A DNA stretch of 64,000 nt, taken from NCBI GenBank assembly GCA_049487715.1, contig CP150562.1, forward strand, positions 372,001 through 436,000, given 5' to 3'. The first letter of the stretch is position 1, and every line of letters begins with the position of its first letter. Of the stretch, positions 36,826 to 49,000 are shown piece by piece. The DNA is from Pycnococcus provasolii (lineage: Eukaryota > Chlorophyta > Pseudoscourfieldiophyceae > Pseudoscourfieldiales). Under the pieces are notes generated by a model that worked only from the letters and a program-made list of their open reading frames with translations, was not told the DNA's origin and made no database searches. The position numbers and the translations under genes are program-made.

Positions 36826-37890
36826 TCATGAGCCCGCGCAAGCAGCCGCACGCTGCGAGAGCGCGCCGTGCGCCGCCTCAATCGCACCCGCGACGTCGCC
36901 AGAAAGGTACTTCGACGCCCAAGCCGCTAGCGCCGCGTTGTGCAGAGCGCGCCCGAACGAAAATGTCAACTTCCAAGGCGATCGCGCGTCCACGGCACAC
37001 TTGCGAACCGCCTGCAAGTTGCGCGCCGCGTCGTCGTCCGTCTGGCCGCCAGACAGGAAGACGACGCCGGGCATCGCAGGTGGAACGGTGCGCATGAGCG
37101 TTCGCACCGTCAAGGAAGCGACGAGGTCCGTGTGCTCGACGCCGCCACCACCTCGCGACTTGCCAGGGGTGACCATCGAGCACTTCAGCAGCGCGCCTTC
37201 CATGACGACGCCGTGCACGTGCATGGCTGCGAACAGCGCGGAGAGCACAACCTCGTTCGCGCGTGCGGCAGCCTCGGCAGAGTGGTCGCCGTCCATGAGC
37301 ACCTCCGGCTCAACGATCGGAACGAGTCCTTCCGCCTGCGAGATGGCTGCATACCTCGCGAGCGTGTTTGCCATGGCGTCGACGCACTGCGCGGACGGCC
37401 TGACGAGTCCTCTGTCGTCGTCTCCGCCCTCCACCTGCAGGGCTGCCCTCCACTTCGTGAATGTGCACCCAGCTTTCTTTGCCGCTCTGCACCGTTCGGG
37501 CAAGCCGTCGAGTCCCGACGTGACCTGTTCTCCCGGCAGTCCACTTGTGAGCGGCACGAGTCCTTTGTCCACCTTGCATCCGGGGTGAACTTTATTGTTA
37601 ATGAGAACGTCAACCAGTTTTGAGTTGGAGTTGTCAAGTTGCTGTACAGTTTCTTCGTGGAGGATGACCCCAGAGACGTACGTCGCTAGTGCCGGGTTGG
37701 ACAGGAGCGCTGTTCTGTACTGTCTGCGGTTCTCCTCGTTGTTTTCGATGGCGTTAGCTTGAAATCGCTTGTCAATGGTTCCTACCGACTCGTCGGCGGC
37801 AAGAATCCCCTTATTGGATGCGACAAGCTCTGAAGCCACGCGCTGCAGGAATGGAATATGATCATCATTTGTCATTCTCAAGCTTGTCAT
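36826..37890 (-). CDS. FBA: Fructose-bisphosphate aldolase, class I
   Basis: 354 residues from ATG 37890, the size of standard class I aldolases (about 360). Active-site elements: NKGILAADESVGTIDKRF, KWRAALQ, IVEPEVL and the Schiff-base Lys236 in MEGALLKCSMVTPG, then GVVFLSGGQTDDDA and LTFSFGRALHNAAL. The C-terminus ends CAGS rather than with the usual Tyr, which in animal enzymes tunes activity. The frame is open upstream to ATG 38202; the extra 104 residues are Ser/Thr/His-rich with no stop and could be a targeting peptide, but they read like 5' UTR. A second ATG at 37875 is possible. It works in glycolysis/gluconeogenesis or the Calvin cycle. Confidence 0.93.
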   Translation of the reverse strand: MTSLRMTNDDHIPFLQRVASELVASNKGILAADESVGTIDKRFQANAIENNEENRRQYRTALLSNPALATYVSGVILHEETVQQLDNSNSKLVDVLINNKVHPGCKVDKGLVPLTSGLPGEQVTSGLDGLPERCRAAKKAGCTFTKWRAALQVEGGDDDRGLVRPSAQCVDAMANTLARYAAISQAEGLVPIVEPEVLMDGDHSAEAAARANEVVLSALFAAMHVHGVVMEGALLKCSMVTPGKSRGGGGVEHTDLVASLTVRTLMRTVPPAMPGVVFLSGGQTDDDAARNLQAVRKCAVDARSPWKLTFSFGRALHNAALAAWASKYLSGDVAGAIEAAHGALSQRAAACAGS

Positions 37891-38639
37891 AATACGGGAG
37901 GAGCAGATACAAGAGCAATGATAGTAGTAGAATGACAATAAAGAGGAGGGGCGAGCGAGCGTGTGCAAGCTGAATGAATGATTCGGAGTGCAAGATACAC
38001 GGAGGGAAGGGAAGTGATGAGGAGTCGACAAGTAGGTCTGATGAAGACGAAAGTCGCCTGATGCTGATGGGACAATGATGAGTGTACCTCTACCCCTCAC
38101 AAGGCTACTTACAGTGGACCACCAGGGGGCAGATACAACTCCAACACTGGGTGGGCCCCACCTCTTCCTTAGTAGTGATAAGATAAGACCAGCTCGCCCC
38201 ATCCCCCGGGACCCGGGGGCGTCAAATCTGATTTGGACTTCCCATCCCAGCAGTATCCCTAATCAAGTTGTAGTTGTACGGTGGATCCCCAACTCATTGG
38301 ACTTTTTTATGGGACAGGAGTACTAATAAGGTCCCCCCCCATCTCTCCCCCCCCCTCCCCTGGAGAGGAATTTGGAATCTGAATCTCTCTCTCTCTTCCC
38401 AGAGGACTTCTTCCGAGGGGATACCGGTTTCCCCTACCCGGTGGTTTCCCCTTCACCAGTTCCCTCCCTGGTTTTCCCTACTATCCTATGTGGGTTCCCT
38501 CACTCACAAGTGTGTTTCTTTCTCGCCAACCCCGAACGACGTACCCCTGAAATGCTCCAATCCCCGATATACCTGTAGGATCTCGAGAGTCCAAGTAGGA
38601 ATCTCTGTGTATGAATCCCCCCAGGTGCCAGGGGATGTA

Positions 38640-38678
<39 letters not shown>

Positions 38679-38833
38679 GGTTAGGGTTAGGGGTTAGGTG
38701 TTCTCAGGCTCGGCCCCCCTCCCCCTCCACCTGGGGAGAACATGGTGTGCCACGCTGGCCTCCCCCTTGTATTATGATTCCGTGTCCATTATTTTTCCCC
38801 ATCACAATCACATCACATCCTTCCTTCAGCGTG
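37891..38833. other. Intergenic region with pyrimidine-rich DNA
   Basis: Between two divergent genes, with C-rich and CT-rich strings at about 38330-38400 and the TTAGGG block at 38638-38698. The first 310 nt on the minus strand are an open extension of the aldolase frame. No other gene is supported. Confidence 0.55.
38638..38698 (+). repeat. Interstitial telomere repeat (TTAGGG)n
   Basis: About nine TTAGGG units, one with an extra T (GTTTAGGG) and one with an extra G, sit between the aldolase and hotdog-like genes. The unit is the vertebrate-type TTAGGG, not the plant TTTAGGG. Confidence 0.92.
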
Positions 38834-39838
38834 ATGGCGCCCACCACCACCACCACCTCATCTTCTTCTCCTCTTTTCCCTCTCTGTCATGTCGGTCCTT
38901 TCATAAGCCCTCCGAACGACTTGCATGACCAGAAAATTAATAACAAATCCGCCATACACTCTGGGGATGCTTCCGCTTCCTTGTTCGGACCTACTCTTGG
39001 GGGCCCGCCGATCCACGGAACGACGCACCACACGCAATTCGCACCTCTGCTATTTCGCCACTTTACCTTGGAAGCTTTCATGAGCACGGGATGTCTGTCG
39101 ACCGTATTCCACATACCTGTCACGCATAAACAACCCGTGAGATGTGCGCTGTGCGAACCGGCGTCTCGAGATCATAACAACAACAACGCGGTTACTCTGT
39201 ACATGGAAAACCTAAAGGGAGATAAAGTGCTCACGGGCACAGCCACGGTCGGCCGACTCGATCCCATACAAAGAGACGCTTCGGCTGTACGACAACTACT
39301 CGCAAAGTCCATGCGAAAAAACTCTGCACGGTCACCTTCCTCCATCATCAAAGTCAACGTCGGGGACACGTCGCCTCGAGAAACCGTCGCCCTGCCCTTC
39401 ACCAAAAAGCTCGGAAACCTTTTCCCGTACACCTACGAGGAAAAACTGTCGCGCCTGACGGAACCTCACGAGTTCTACAAGCGCGAAGAGGGGAAAGCGT
39501 CACCGTTCAAGCGTCCCATCATACCACTGGAAGCTTACAACATTCTCATGACCATGACACTTGACAAGGCAAAGTGGTCATCCACGCAGAACGCAAACCT
39601 CGCAGACGAGCGTGCCATCGCCTGGTTCGGCGCATGCGAAGTGCGTGCTATCAACGGACCCATACATCCCGAAGAAAATTACACTTTAAGCCGAGAAATT
39701 GTCCACATCGGATCCACGAAGAAGGCTGAGAGCGTGTGGTTGGAAACAAAGCTCATGCAGCATGCAGTCGTCGTAGCTGACATGCTCTTGCAAATACACT
39801 TCCTCAAGCCGCCACAGTCCTCCTCCTCGAAGTTGTAA
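38834..39838 (+). CDS. Hotdog-fold-like protein (possible acyl-thioester dehydratase relative)
   Basis: 334 residues from ATG 38834. The first 45 residues are Thr/Ser/Pro-rich. Two regions look like hotdog halves: residues about 75-150 (FRHFTLEAFMSTGCLSTVFH, KGDKVLTGTATVGRL) and about 225-330 (SPFKRPIIPLEAYNILMT, NGPIHPEENYTLSREIVHIG, ESVWLETKLMQHAVVVADML). The second part resembles the GPI/HxG pattern of MaoC-like double-hotdog enzymes, but the catalytic Asp/His motif is not clear, so function is uncertain. Frame composition and length support a real gene. Confidence 0.5.
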   Translation: MAPTTTTTSSSSPLFPLCHVGPFISPPNDLHDQKINNKSAIHSGDASASLFGPTLGGPPIHGTTHHTQFAPLLFRHFTLEAFMSTGCLSTVFHIPVTHKQPVRCALCEPASRDHNNNNAVTLYMENLKGDKVLTGTATVGRLDPIQRDASAVRQLLAKSMRKNSARSPSSIIKVNVGDTSPRETVALPFTKKLGNLFPYTYEEKLSRLTEPHEFYKREEGKASPFKRPIIPLEAYNILMTMTLDKAKWSSTQNANLADERAIAWFGACEVRAINGPIHPEENYTLSREIVHIGSTKKAESVWLETKLMQHAVVVADMLLQIHFLKPPQSSSSKL

Positions 39839-40058
39839 AGCAATCATAAATCTTTCCTGTTGCCTGTCGTGCCACGTCATTGTTGAGACGTCCGTGCTCT
39901 CCTCATCCATCCTGCTTGTACGTCCTGTGGCGTCGTCGCCGGCGGTGGTGGCGCGCGTAGTGGGGCAGTCTGAGGTGCATACCATTAACGACGCGCAGCG
40001 CAATATATCGATAGGTTACTTTTTTACTCATCTCATTTTAAAATTATTTTAAAACTAG

Positions 40059-43000
40059 TTATTCATGCATCAACTCCTCTGCAGCCTTGCATAGACGTTC
40101 CGCTTGCTCTAGACCTCGTTCGCACAGAAGCTCGTGGCGTTCCGACGAACTTGCAACAATCACCATTGGGAGCTGTGAGCCACCACCAGCACCTCTCCCT
40201 ACTCTCCTCTCTCGCTGCTGCTGCATGCCGACATCAACACCCGACACTTTGTTCCATGGCACATTCCAAACGATCACAAATTCGTCATCCTTGATATCCA
40301 AACGAACTGCACGCATAGTCGTGTAGAGCGCGATCGGACCTCCGGCGGGACGCAAAACTTCGTGCATCACATAACGCTCGTTGTTGAGACCCAAACCAGC
40401 ATTAACGCGGAGCAGTGGCCCTCCCAATGCGCCAGCGGTTACCGCGTTCAGCATAAACCGGACACCTTCGGCATCGTGCGCGCTGTATGGATGCAGTGCG
40501 CCATCAGCCCCAACGCACCGAGGTTCGCGTAGCCGATTTCCAGGAGGGGCGCTTGCGCGCTTCGCTCCGACAGTCACCGCGATCGTGTTCATGGCACTGC
40601 CCATCTCGCCAACGATGCCGCCTGCTGTGTTACTCGCCAGATCCACAACACCTGAGGCGATGTTGCCCCCTGCGCCTACGACACCTGACACGACGCCTTC
40701 CGCAAATCCAACAGCCCCACCTTTGCGAGCGCCTTCAAGTGGTTTGGAAAAAATTCCAGTGGCGCCTTTCAATAAGCCACCGGCAAAGGCATTCACACCC
40801 GCTTTGACTCCACCGGTAGCCGTGTCAGATCGATTCGTTGCAGCACCCGAGCGATGTGACGAGCCGCGAGATGACGATGCGCCGCCTTCCTCACCTCCTC
40901 CTCCCAGAACATCAGACATTTTCGCGTCACCTAAGTTGGCTAGTTGATCACTGACTGTGCCAAGCAAGCCCTGTGTAGCGTTTTTGAGGTCAACACCCAT
41001 GACCACCCTGAGAAGATGCTTCTTCACATCAGCCACGGCTCTGTTCACCAGCTCAGTCACGATGGTCTCGGATGTCACCTCGCGTGGCGTCTCGCTGAAT
41101 GTGCCGGTGAGTCGAATGCGGGCTCCTGAAATGTTTGCGAAGGAAAGTCCGAGTGAAGAGATCAAACCACCCATGCCCTCCGGTCGCCCATTGGGATCTG
41201 CTTTGAACGTTAATCCTAGCCCGAAACCTGGCGTCTCCAGCATGCGTACCCGGAATGATTGCGGGGGTGGTGGCTCGACGTTGTCGTCGCCACTCAGCAA
41301 ATCAAGACGGAGCTCGTTCACAAATGCAACAATCTGCCATAGGACCGTCTCATGAAGCTCAAGTAGAAGCTTCTGTCTCACGCTCGCACATAGTTCGTGA
41401 ACCTCAGAGGGCTCCGATGCGATCCGTAGCGAGATCAAGGGTGCGTGCCTACCGAAGAGGCGCTCATGTGTCGGATCAGCGCGAAGCACGACTGGGCATG
41501 CAGAAGTAAAAAGCGTGTCATCAAGCTGCAAGTCGTCCAGCCGCAGGCCGATGCTGGTTAAAGACGCTCCATTTGCTCGGGGCATCGATGACGCGATCGT
41601 TGCCTCGATACGCTGCAAGCCTAGATAAACCACTTCACGAACCCCAGTTCCATTCTCGCGGTCGCGACCCGCCAGACTGAGCGAAATTCCAGGCATTTTT
41701 ACCCTTAGGAGAAGCGAGCCGACCCGCCCTTTCCCTTTCAGTGCATCAGCCGCCGACTGGCCCAACAGGACCGACGACGACGACGTGGGATCGTCTTGGT
41801 ACCACATCCGAAGCGTCGCCGGAGTGTCTGATCTGTCTCGAATTTCAAGTCTTGCTGGCATCAGCACGCCGTCGTTGTCCATGGATACAGAGGCGAGCAT
41901 TGTCGTCGACAACTCACCACCAGAACCAACATTCGGTCCTGGGTAACGTGCGTCGTGTTTGTGCTCCTCATCCGACGCACAAGCAGCGAGCATGCCTAGC
42001 TCGATTCGCGTCGTCGTCTCCATGCCTGCGGGGATTTCAACGCCGTCGACAGAAAGCTCTATCGCCGACGCGCTCGTCCCCTTGCACGAAAAGGGTAATA
42101 AAACCACATCATCGTCGCTCTCCACATCTCGGAAACGAAGCGGCGAATTACTCAAATTTGCAATCTCGTAGGAAGACCTCGGGGATGTGGTGACTGCCGT
42201 AATGGTCAAGCTTCCAGTCCCTCCATCATGGAAAGTGCTCACCATAATGCTCTTTGGCAAGTTTTCACCCTCACTGTTAATGGGCGCAATCGGAAGGACC
42301 GTCGGCTTGCCCGGTAAGCGAAGCAGCATTCCAGCATCGAAAGGTGCGGAGCGACCAACGACGGTATCAGTGCCGTCGGTTGACAAAATTGCGACCCTGG
42401 CGCCAAATCGGCTCAACCGTGTGCTCTCCCTAAGTCTTGCGGTGCGATCAATGCACGTGCGCTCTCCTGGGCGCATCGATTGCGTTGGCGCGAATCCTGT
42501 CACCGAGGAATCTGAAAGCGTGCCAGGCTCCAGGCGCAGTACACATCGCGACGTCAAATTGGAAAACGCTATGCGCGGCGTGACGTGAACACGCCAGCAA
42601 GCCTCCGGCCGAGCTCCCACAGGTGCGGTTGCTGCAATCAGGCGATCCCCCGCCTCAGCATCGGCACGTTCTGCCGAATCGTCCAGTGCTGTGTCACGGC
42701 CTACCTGCATTCCTAGAATGCGAGCGGTGGGCATTGGTGCCGCCGTCGGCGCGAGCAGGCGCAGCTCACAAACTTTATCGAAGTTCACCAAGCCGCCGCG
42801 CTGCCCATGCCTCAGAATCGGAACGGCAATTCCACCATCTACCTGCAGTCCAGGGTCACTGACACGTAGAGCCAAGCGCTCAACCATAGCTGAAATCGCC
42901 TGATTTCCTGTGGCGCGGCACATGCGCGGGTCCGCGTCGAGTAGGCAAACCTGATTCGGCGTGACAAGCGCATCTGATCCCAGCGGTGCAAAGCGCTTCG

Positions 43001-46000
43001 ATCGATGTGAAATAGAAGATGCAGATGCAACAAGCGTTGTTGTCGGATCGCGCGAGCGATACACGCGCCAAGGTGGGCGTGCAAGAGCAACTGCCGCTGC
43101 TTCGGTATCGCTGCTGCCAAACAGAGAGCGAGGTGTAGGCGTTGCAGAGCTGGATGCCGAGCTGCTCGAATCGTCCCAGGTGTCTTCGTCAAAGTCGTCA
43201 AAGTCCTCGTCGTCTTCCTCGTCGTCGTCGTCGTCGTCATCCTCCTCCTCCTCCTTTTTCTCAGTTTTGCCGCCACCACTGCTCTTCTTCTCCACTCTCT
43301 CGCTGCTCTCCACCATCCCCGCCGTCATCACTAACCCCAATCCACTGTCGTTCACAACGCACATCGGAGCACTAATGCAAATTCCGACGCACGTAACGTA
43401 CCGTAACGCACCGCCACGCTCATCCGAAAGCCCACCACGCTCCAGGCCGTCAAGCCAAGCTCCTATACGCACTGGTCGATCCTCTCCGCTGATCCCGCCC
43501 CCAACCTCAACGGTGCGGAACACGTACTCGTGGCACCCATCCGCCCATTTGGGTATGGCGACATTGTCACCACGAATCTTCCCCTCGAGAGGCGGCATGA
43601 CGAGAAACGGCCGCCCTTGATACTGCCATGGGCTTCCCTGCTCAGGTGATGGCCACGCGCGAAGATAAACGCCACGTCGAGGATCGACTCGGTGCAGATC
43701 CACCAACGCGCCAGGATCAGCTTCCATACCCTCAGATCGCGGTGTGGCCCCGCCAGCGTAGCCCGTCGACGCCTCAACGTCAACGCGCATGGGAAGCAGG
43801 TTACGCAAACGCACAGGAGCACGAACAACGAGCGTGTGTGCGCTGCCAGTACGTGGTGTCGTGATGTCGAGGAAATCTTCCGACGAACGTTCAGGAGCTG
43901 CCGGTTTCGCGCCTCTTTGTGTCACGGTTCTCCGACGTACCTCAGCGATGAGCCACCACGCCGATGAGGATGTCATTACCGCTCCGTCAGCCGGCTCACA
44001 AAATAACAGAGCAGTTCCAGCCGCAGGTCGGTCAATCCTAAGCGAACCGCGATGTGCGAGCGCACCACCCGTGGGCGCCTCCTCCGACCATTCGAAAGTT
44101 TCACCTGCGGGTCTCAGCGACACCTCGGCGCCCTGCGCCTCAACAGCCCACAGCGGTACGTGCATCGTCTCTCCCGGAGTCACCACACCGAGGCTCGCAC
44201 CTCCGCTGCTAAAACCTCCACCCTCCTGATCACCTCCTCGCGACGATGCCTGCGACGATGCCTCCGCGGGCACGCACCCACGCACCCACCTCCTCCTCCT
44301 CACGAACGACTGAGGCATGCGCTTCCCACAGCTACTCGGTGGCGGATACTTTTTTATGTCATTCTGCAAAAATGTCGTCGCGTACGACCATCCGTCAGCG
44401 TCAACACCACCATTCATATCCACACGCCAGGATTCGTTCGGCGCCCACTTGTGTGTTCCGTCGACGAGTACTTGGTGACAGATATGCTCAAGCGCACCAT
44501 CCCACGTGTCGAAGCTGTTTTTCCGCGAGCACGTTCGACTTCCGTACATGCGAGTTTCCGTGGAGAGCAGATAGCCTTTGCCTCCCCAGCCTTGCAGTGG
44601 CTGGAAGCGCTGATTCTCGTACATCTCAAATTCCACGTGGCCCTCGCATGCTTCCATCGTCCGCGACGTATTAGCACGCTGAATGAGCATCACCTCTAAT
44701 GGGACGCCCGTTTCATTGCGTATCGTATATGGGGTTGTGATCTCAACCATCGCCATCTTCTTGCCATCGCCGCTAGGTTCGTGGTAGGACATGAGGACGT
44801 GTGCCGGTCGTTGGTTGTGACGCTCCACCGCAAGGATACACTCAAGTTCTGGCCCCCTTGGAACATCTGTCCAAGGTCCACTCTCAGAAAGCGCGAGACT
44901 CACACCTAGACTCGTCGCTGTGTGCATTTTCATGCTTAGGTTGGTAGGTGGAGTGTCCACCGGTGGGCCGGTTTTCGAAATGTTTCTCAGCGACACGCCC
45001 TTCGTTCCGGTGACATGCAGGGTAGCATCCGCGGCTGGTGCGCTGGATTCGCTCGCGCAGTCCAAATGCAGTGCGTGCTCACAGGCGCAGTCATCCACCC
45101 GAAGGGTCAAAATTCCCGAAAGGGTCGCCGCATCCACACCCGGATGCGTTCTTTCGTATGTAGAGTCAGCGTCAACTGTAATTTTCACGCTCATCACATC
45201 ATCGCATCGAGCCTCGAACGTGGCGCTTTCGTCAAAGAGGATGGTCCACTCTCCCGTTGGCAGCGACTTGGCCTTTGCCGATCCTCGCATCGTGCGCACG
45301 CCGCCAATCAAATGCTCCGCCGAGTTGCGGTGGATGCAAAGTTCTGCGGTGGCTGTGGCGCGAATGCAACCGCCGAGCCGCACGATTGCGTCCGGTCCAG
45401 GTTGCCAAGTGCAGCTTGCAATGTGCACAAAGAAAAGACGGTCGATGTGAGCCAAAGAGGCGACAGCCGTATCTCTCGAGATCTCCGAAAGGCCATCATC
45501 ACGAAGCAGCAAGGAGCGATTGCTGGATGCCGACGACGATTCTAGCACGTACAGACCTCCATCATTTACTGACGGCACTTCCGCGCATGATCCAGCGGAC
45601 AATTCGTTCCCGCCCGTCCCCGCAAGCGCCTCTGGCTTGGTCGCACGGGCATGCAAGGCACAGCCCATGTCACGTCCCGTCAGCAAGAACAAAGCATTTG
45701 CAGGAGAGTCTCCAGTCCTCCTTTCACCCTCCTTCCGTTTGAGGTTGTCTAAACGTTGACTGGCTTGATGCTTCGCCAGCTCGTGTTCGCGCGCCGCCGT
45801 TGCAGCCTGCAGATCTACAAGACTCTTCAGGGCGTGCGCGATGCATGGGCTACTTGCGCTGATGCGCACGTCGCCTGCGCACGTGACCGTAGCTCGGCTC
45901 GCAAATGACACTCCCGGTGTGATGCGGCGTTCGATTGTGCTTGTGGCGTCAGAGGGTGACTCGAAGTTCAGTGCAACATCCAAGTCTTCCAGCAGAGGCT

Positions 46001-49000
46001 CGTATGTGCCACGTGCTTGGTTAGCTTCGGGGTTGAGCGCATATATGCAAATGCACAGCGCGACGCTGACACGCATTCCCCCGCTGTCGGAATCACTGTC
46101 GCCCGCCATCCCGAGCATGCCGCGCATCATCGTGCGTTTCAACTCCAGGCGAATGAGATCAGGCGACACCGCACGAGTGCGAACGACAGTCAGCAAACGC
46201 TCGATATCAATGCTTATGCTTAGTGGAGGTGGCGGTGGCAAGGGCGCGATCGCTCGCTCTCGCGCCTCTTCAGTGAGCTTCCAGTAGGTGGGAATTCGAG
46301 GTGCACCTGAAGGAGGCGCTTGCCTTTCGTCACGTGTTGCCCAGAAAGTGCCTTGCTCGTCGCTAGAGCCCCAAAGTACGATGGATGGGTAGGCTCCTGA
46401 GCGCGCTGGGCGAGACCACATCATACGTTGCTGACCTTGTGGCCTCGCGCTGGGGTCTAAACAGTCTCGCCGAACGCACGCCGCCAACTTCACATCTGGT
46501 TGCACCATGGCATGAGCGCTCGCAAACAGGCCCACGGCAACGTAGCCCTCCGGTGCCACCGGACGCCATAATGCAAATCCACCCGCGGGACCTGTTTTCG
46601 ATGGCCTGACATGATCTGAGCTCGGTGTATTGTAGCCCCCGCTGCCGTCGCTCCAGACAAGCTCGAAGCCGGTAGGCTCTGCAGTCAGCGGCGGACTCCA
46701 TTCAGGCACAACCACAAATACTGGCGGATGGTAATCCTCAACAAGCACGTCGCCGTAGATGCGAAACCCAGGCGGTGCCTCTGGTCGCCAGATAGATGCG
46801 CTCGGCACGTTGCCATTTCGCCTTTCGAGGCAACGACTCCACCACATGCGCCGGAATGCCCCCGTTGGTGCCATGGGGGGTCCTGCCGGAAAGCCCTCTT
46901 CGCTCACGGGGAAAGCTGCGGGGGGTGGCTGTGCCGCGGCAAGTGCCACCGCCGCTGCCGATGCAATTGCAGCGGCATCTGGAGCGCAACGGCGCGCCAA
47001 GAGTCCATACACTGCACGCGTCTGACCATCGGAACCTTCAACGGCTATGCCCATGCTTGGATTGACTATGCGCCTCAGAGTGAGCATTGTGTCAGACGTC
47101 AGAGGTACGCCGATACGCCCGCTCACCAGCCCTGGCGTTCGGTGCAGTGGCGTGGCCAAGGTGCTTCGCAGACAACACAATGCATTCACCGGCGGCGGTG
47201 GGTCGCCAGGTGCGGTGAATGCGTATCCTGAAACTGCATAACCTTCTTTTGGAACTGGCTCCCACACAGCATATGCGTGTCCGTTGCCAACATCCACCTC
47301 GCCGAGAAGATCGAAGCGAAGGGGGAAGCGTGAGCTGCTTCCGTCCATGGGTACGGTGTAAGCCTGCATGGCGGGAGGACGAGCGGACCCGTCCGGCGAT
47401 AGGACGCAGCCCAGAGGCTTCTGCCCCGAAACACCTTCGGGCCAAAATGCCCGAACGAGCGGCGGTGCACTAGACAGTACCGCGTTGGTGCCAACGGCGT
47501 CAAGCGGCGTGGGCGGTCCTGGCTCCACAGCCCGATATCGCACGCATGGCTGTGCGAAACCAGACATCGCCTCAAATCCTCCGCGCGCTTTGCCTGCGGC
47601 TCCAATCGCAGCAAGCCCCTCGGCTGCTCGAGATGCCAGCGAGGCGGCATCACTCAGGACCTGTGCATTCGCACTCACGCTGAGTTCCGTGAATTTGGCA
47701 GTCAAACGGCGATTCGGTGTTGGATCCGCCTCCTCATCCCATCGTACCACAGCACTGCATGGGGCTAGCAGTGGTGGAGCAGCACTATCCAATGCCAAGC
47801 CATTGGCTCTCTTGCACACGTCGAAGCTAAGTGCCTCTAGATTTAGCGCAGTCTTGGCACCAACCTTACCCGTGTCAGTACGATACGTCGCGCTGATATT
47901 CATGATGCGTACGAGCGCATGCGCCTCATCACGCTTGCCACCGGTATTGGCGTTCGCGTCTGGCTCGCTAGCGCGCACCACAACCTCGACGCCTCGAATT
48001 TCCGCTAGCGCGAGAATGGTGGATGTCGCAGGCGAAGGTCCAGCTTGTGGCGGTGGCTGGGACGGTGCAAGATCCACGGACATCTCCGGCACCCTCGGGA
48101 GTGCATCCGATGGCGAGAGACCTGCATCGGAAGCAATGGCGGCCATAGATCCAATGGCACCGTCATTTGTGATCATGCTAGAAGATGGTGGTGCACTCTC
48201 CACGACGATGCGGGCACCCTCTTCAAGCGACGCTTGGGCGACGAAATGCTCAGCCTTAAGCGCAAGCTCTCTACCCGACCCTTGCACCTCGACAAGGTGA
48301 GTGCCTTTCAGGCGAAGCACGCAGTCTTTGAGCACATCGACCATCACGCCATCTCTTGCGTCGTCGGCGGCGATTGCCGGGATTAGCAGTGCATACTGCG
48401 AATGTCCGTCAATGACATATTCACCGGGACCATCAGCCCCGACAACGAGTCGACGCTGCGAAGACAGATTCACATCGTCAGTCAACGTCAACGGTTCGGC
48501 AAGTCGTAGCACCACGTCGCGGTCCCGAAGACCGCCGCCATCGCTTAAAGATGTACCCTTAGTGCTCGTCGTGCCGCTCTGTACGAAGTAGGTGGTGATA
48601 TCCGTAACGAAGGCAATTTCCAAGTCTACCCGAGGTGCGTGGAGGACGGCGACGGCGCGCGTGGACTTACCCATGCCGGAATAAGCAGCGTCCGTCGATT
48701 GCGGCAGCCGTCGCGATTTGCTGCTGCGTCCAGAACTCCTTTGAGATGTCGATTGGCTGATGCCAGCAGAAGGATTCGGAACGCGCGCGTCAAGCATGAA
48801 AAGTGGTGGTGGTGGCAAATCATCCAGGTGCGCTGGCGATTGCCACGGCTCAAGCTCAGAAACCATGCTTGACAGTGCCTTCTCAGCCTGGCCTATCACA
48901 GTGACGTTTCGCACGCTGTCGACGAGAGTGATATTCGATACTGCAGCACTGAGCATTGTTTCCGTGTAGGGATCCATACCAGCGCGCACAGAGGCGCCCA

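Noticed and set aside
47368-48300. 310-codon plus-strand frame
   Set aside because: Opposite the VPS13 gene, low-complexity Ser/Ala/Arg composition, no motifs.
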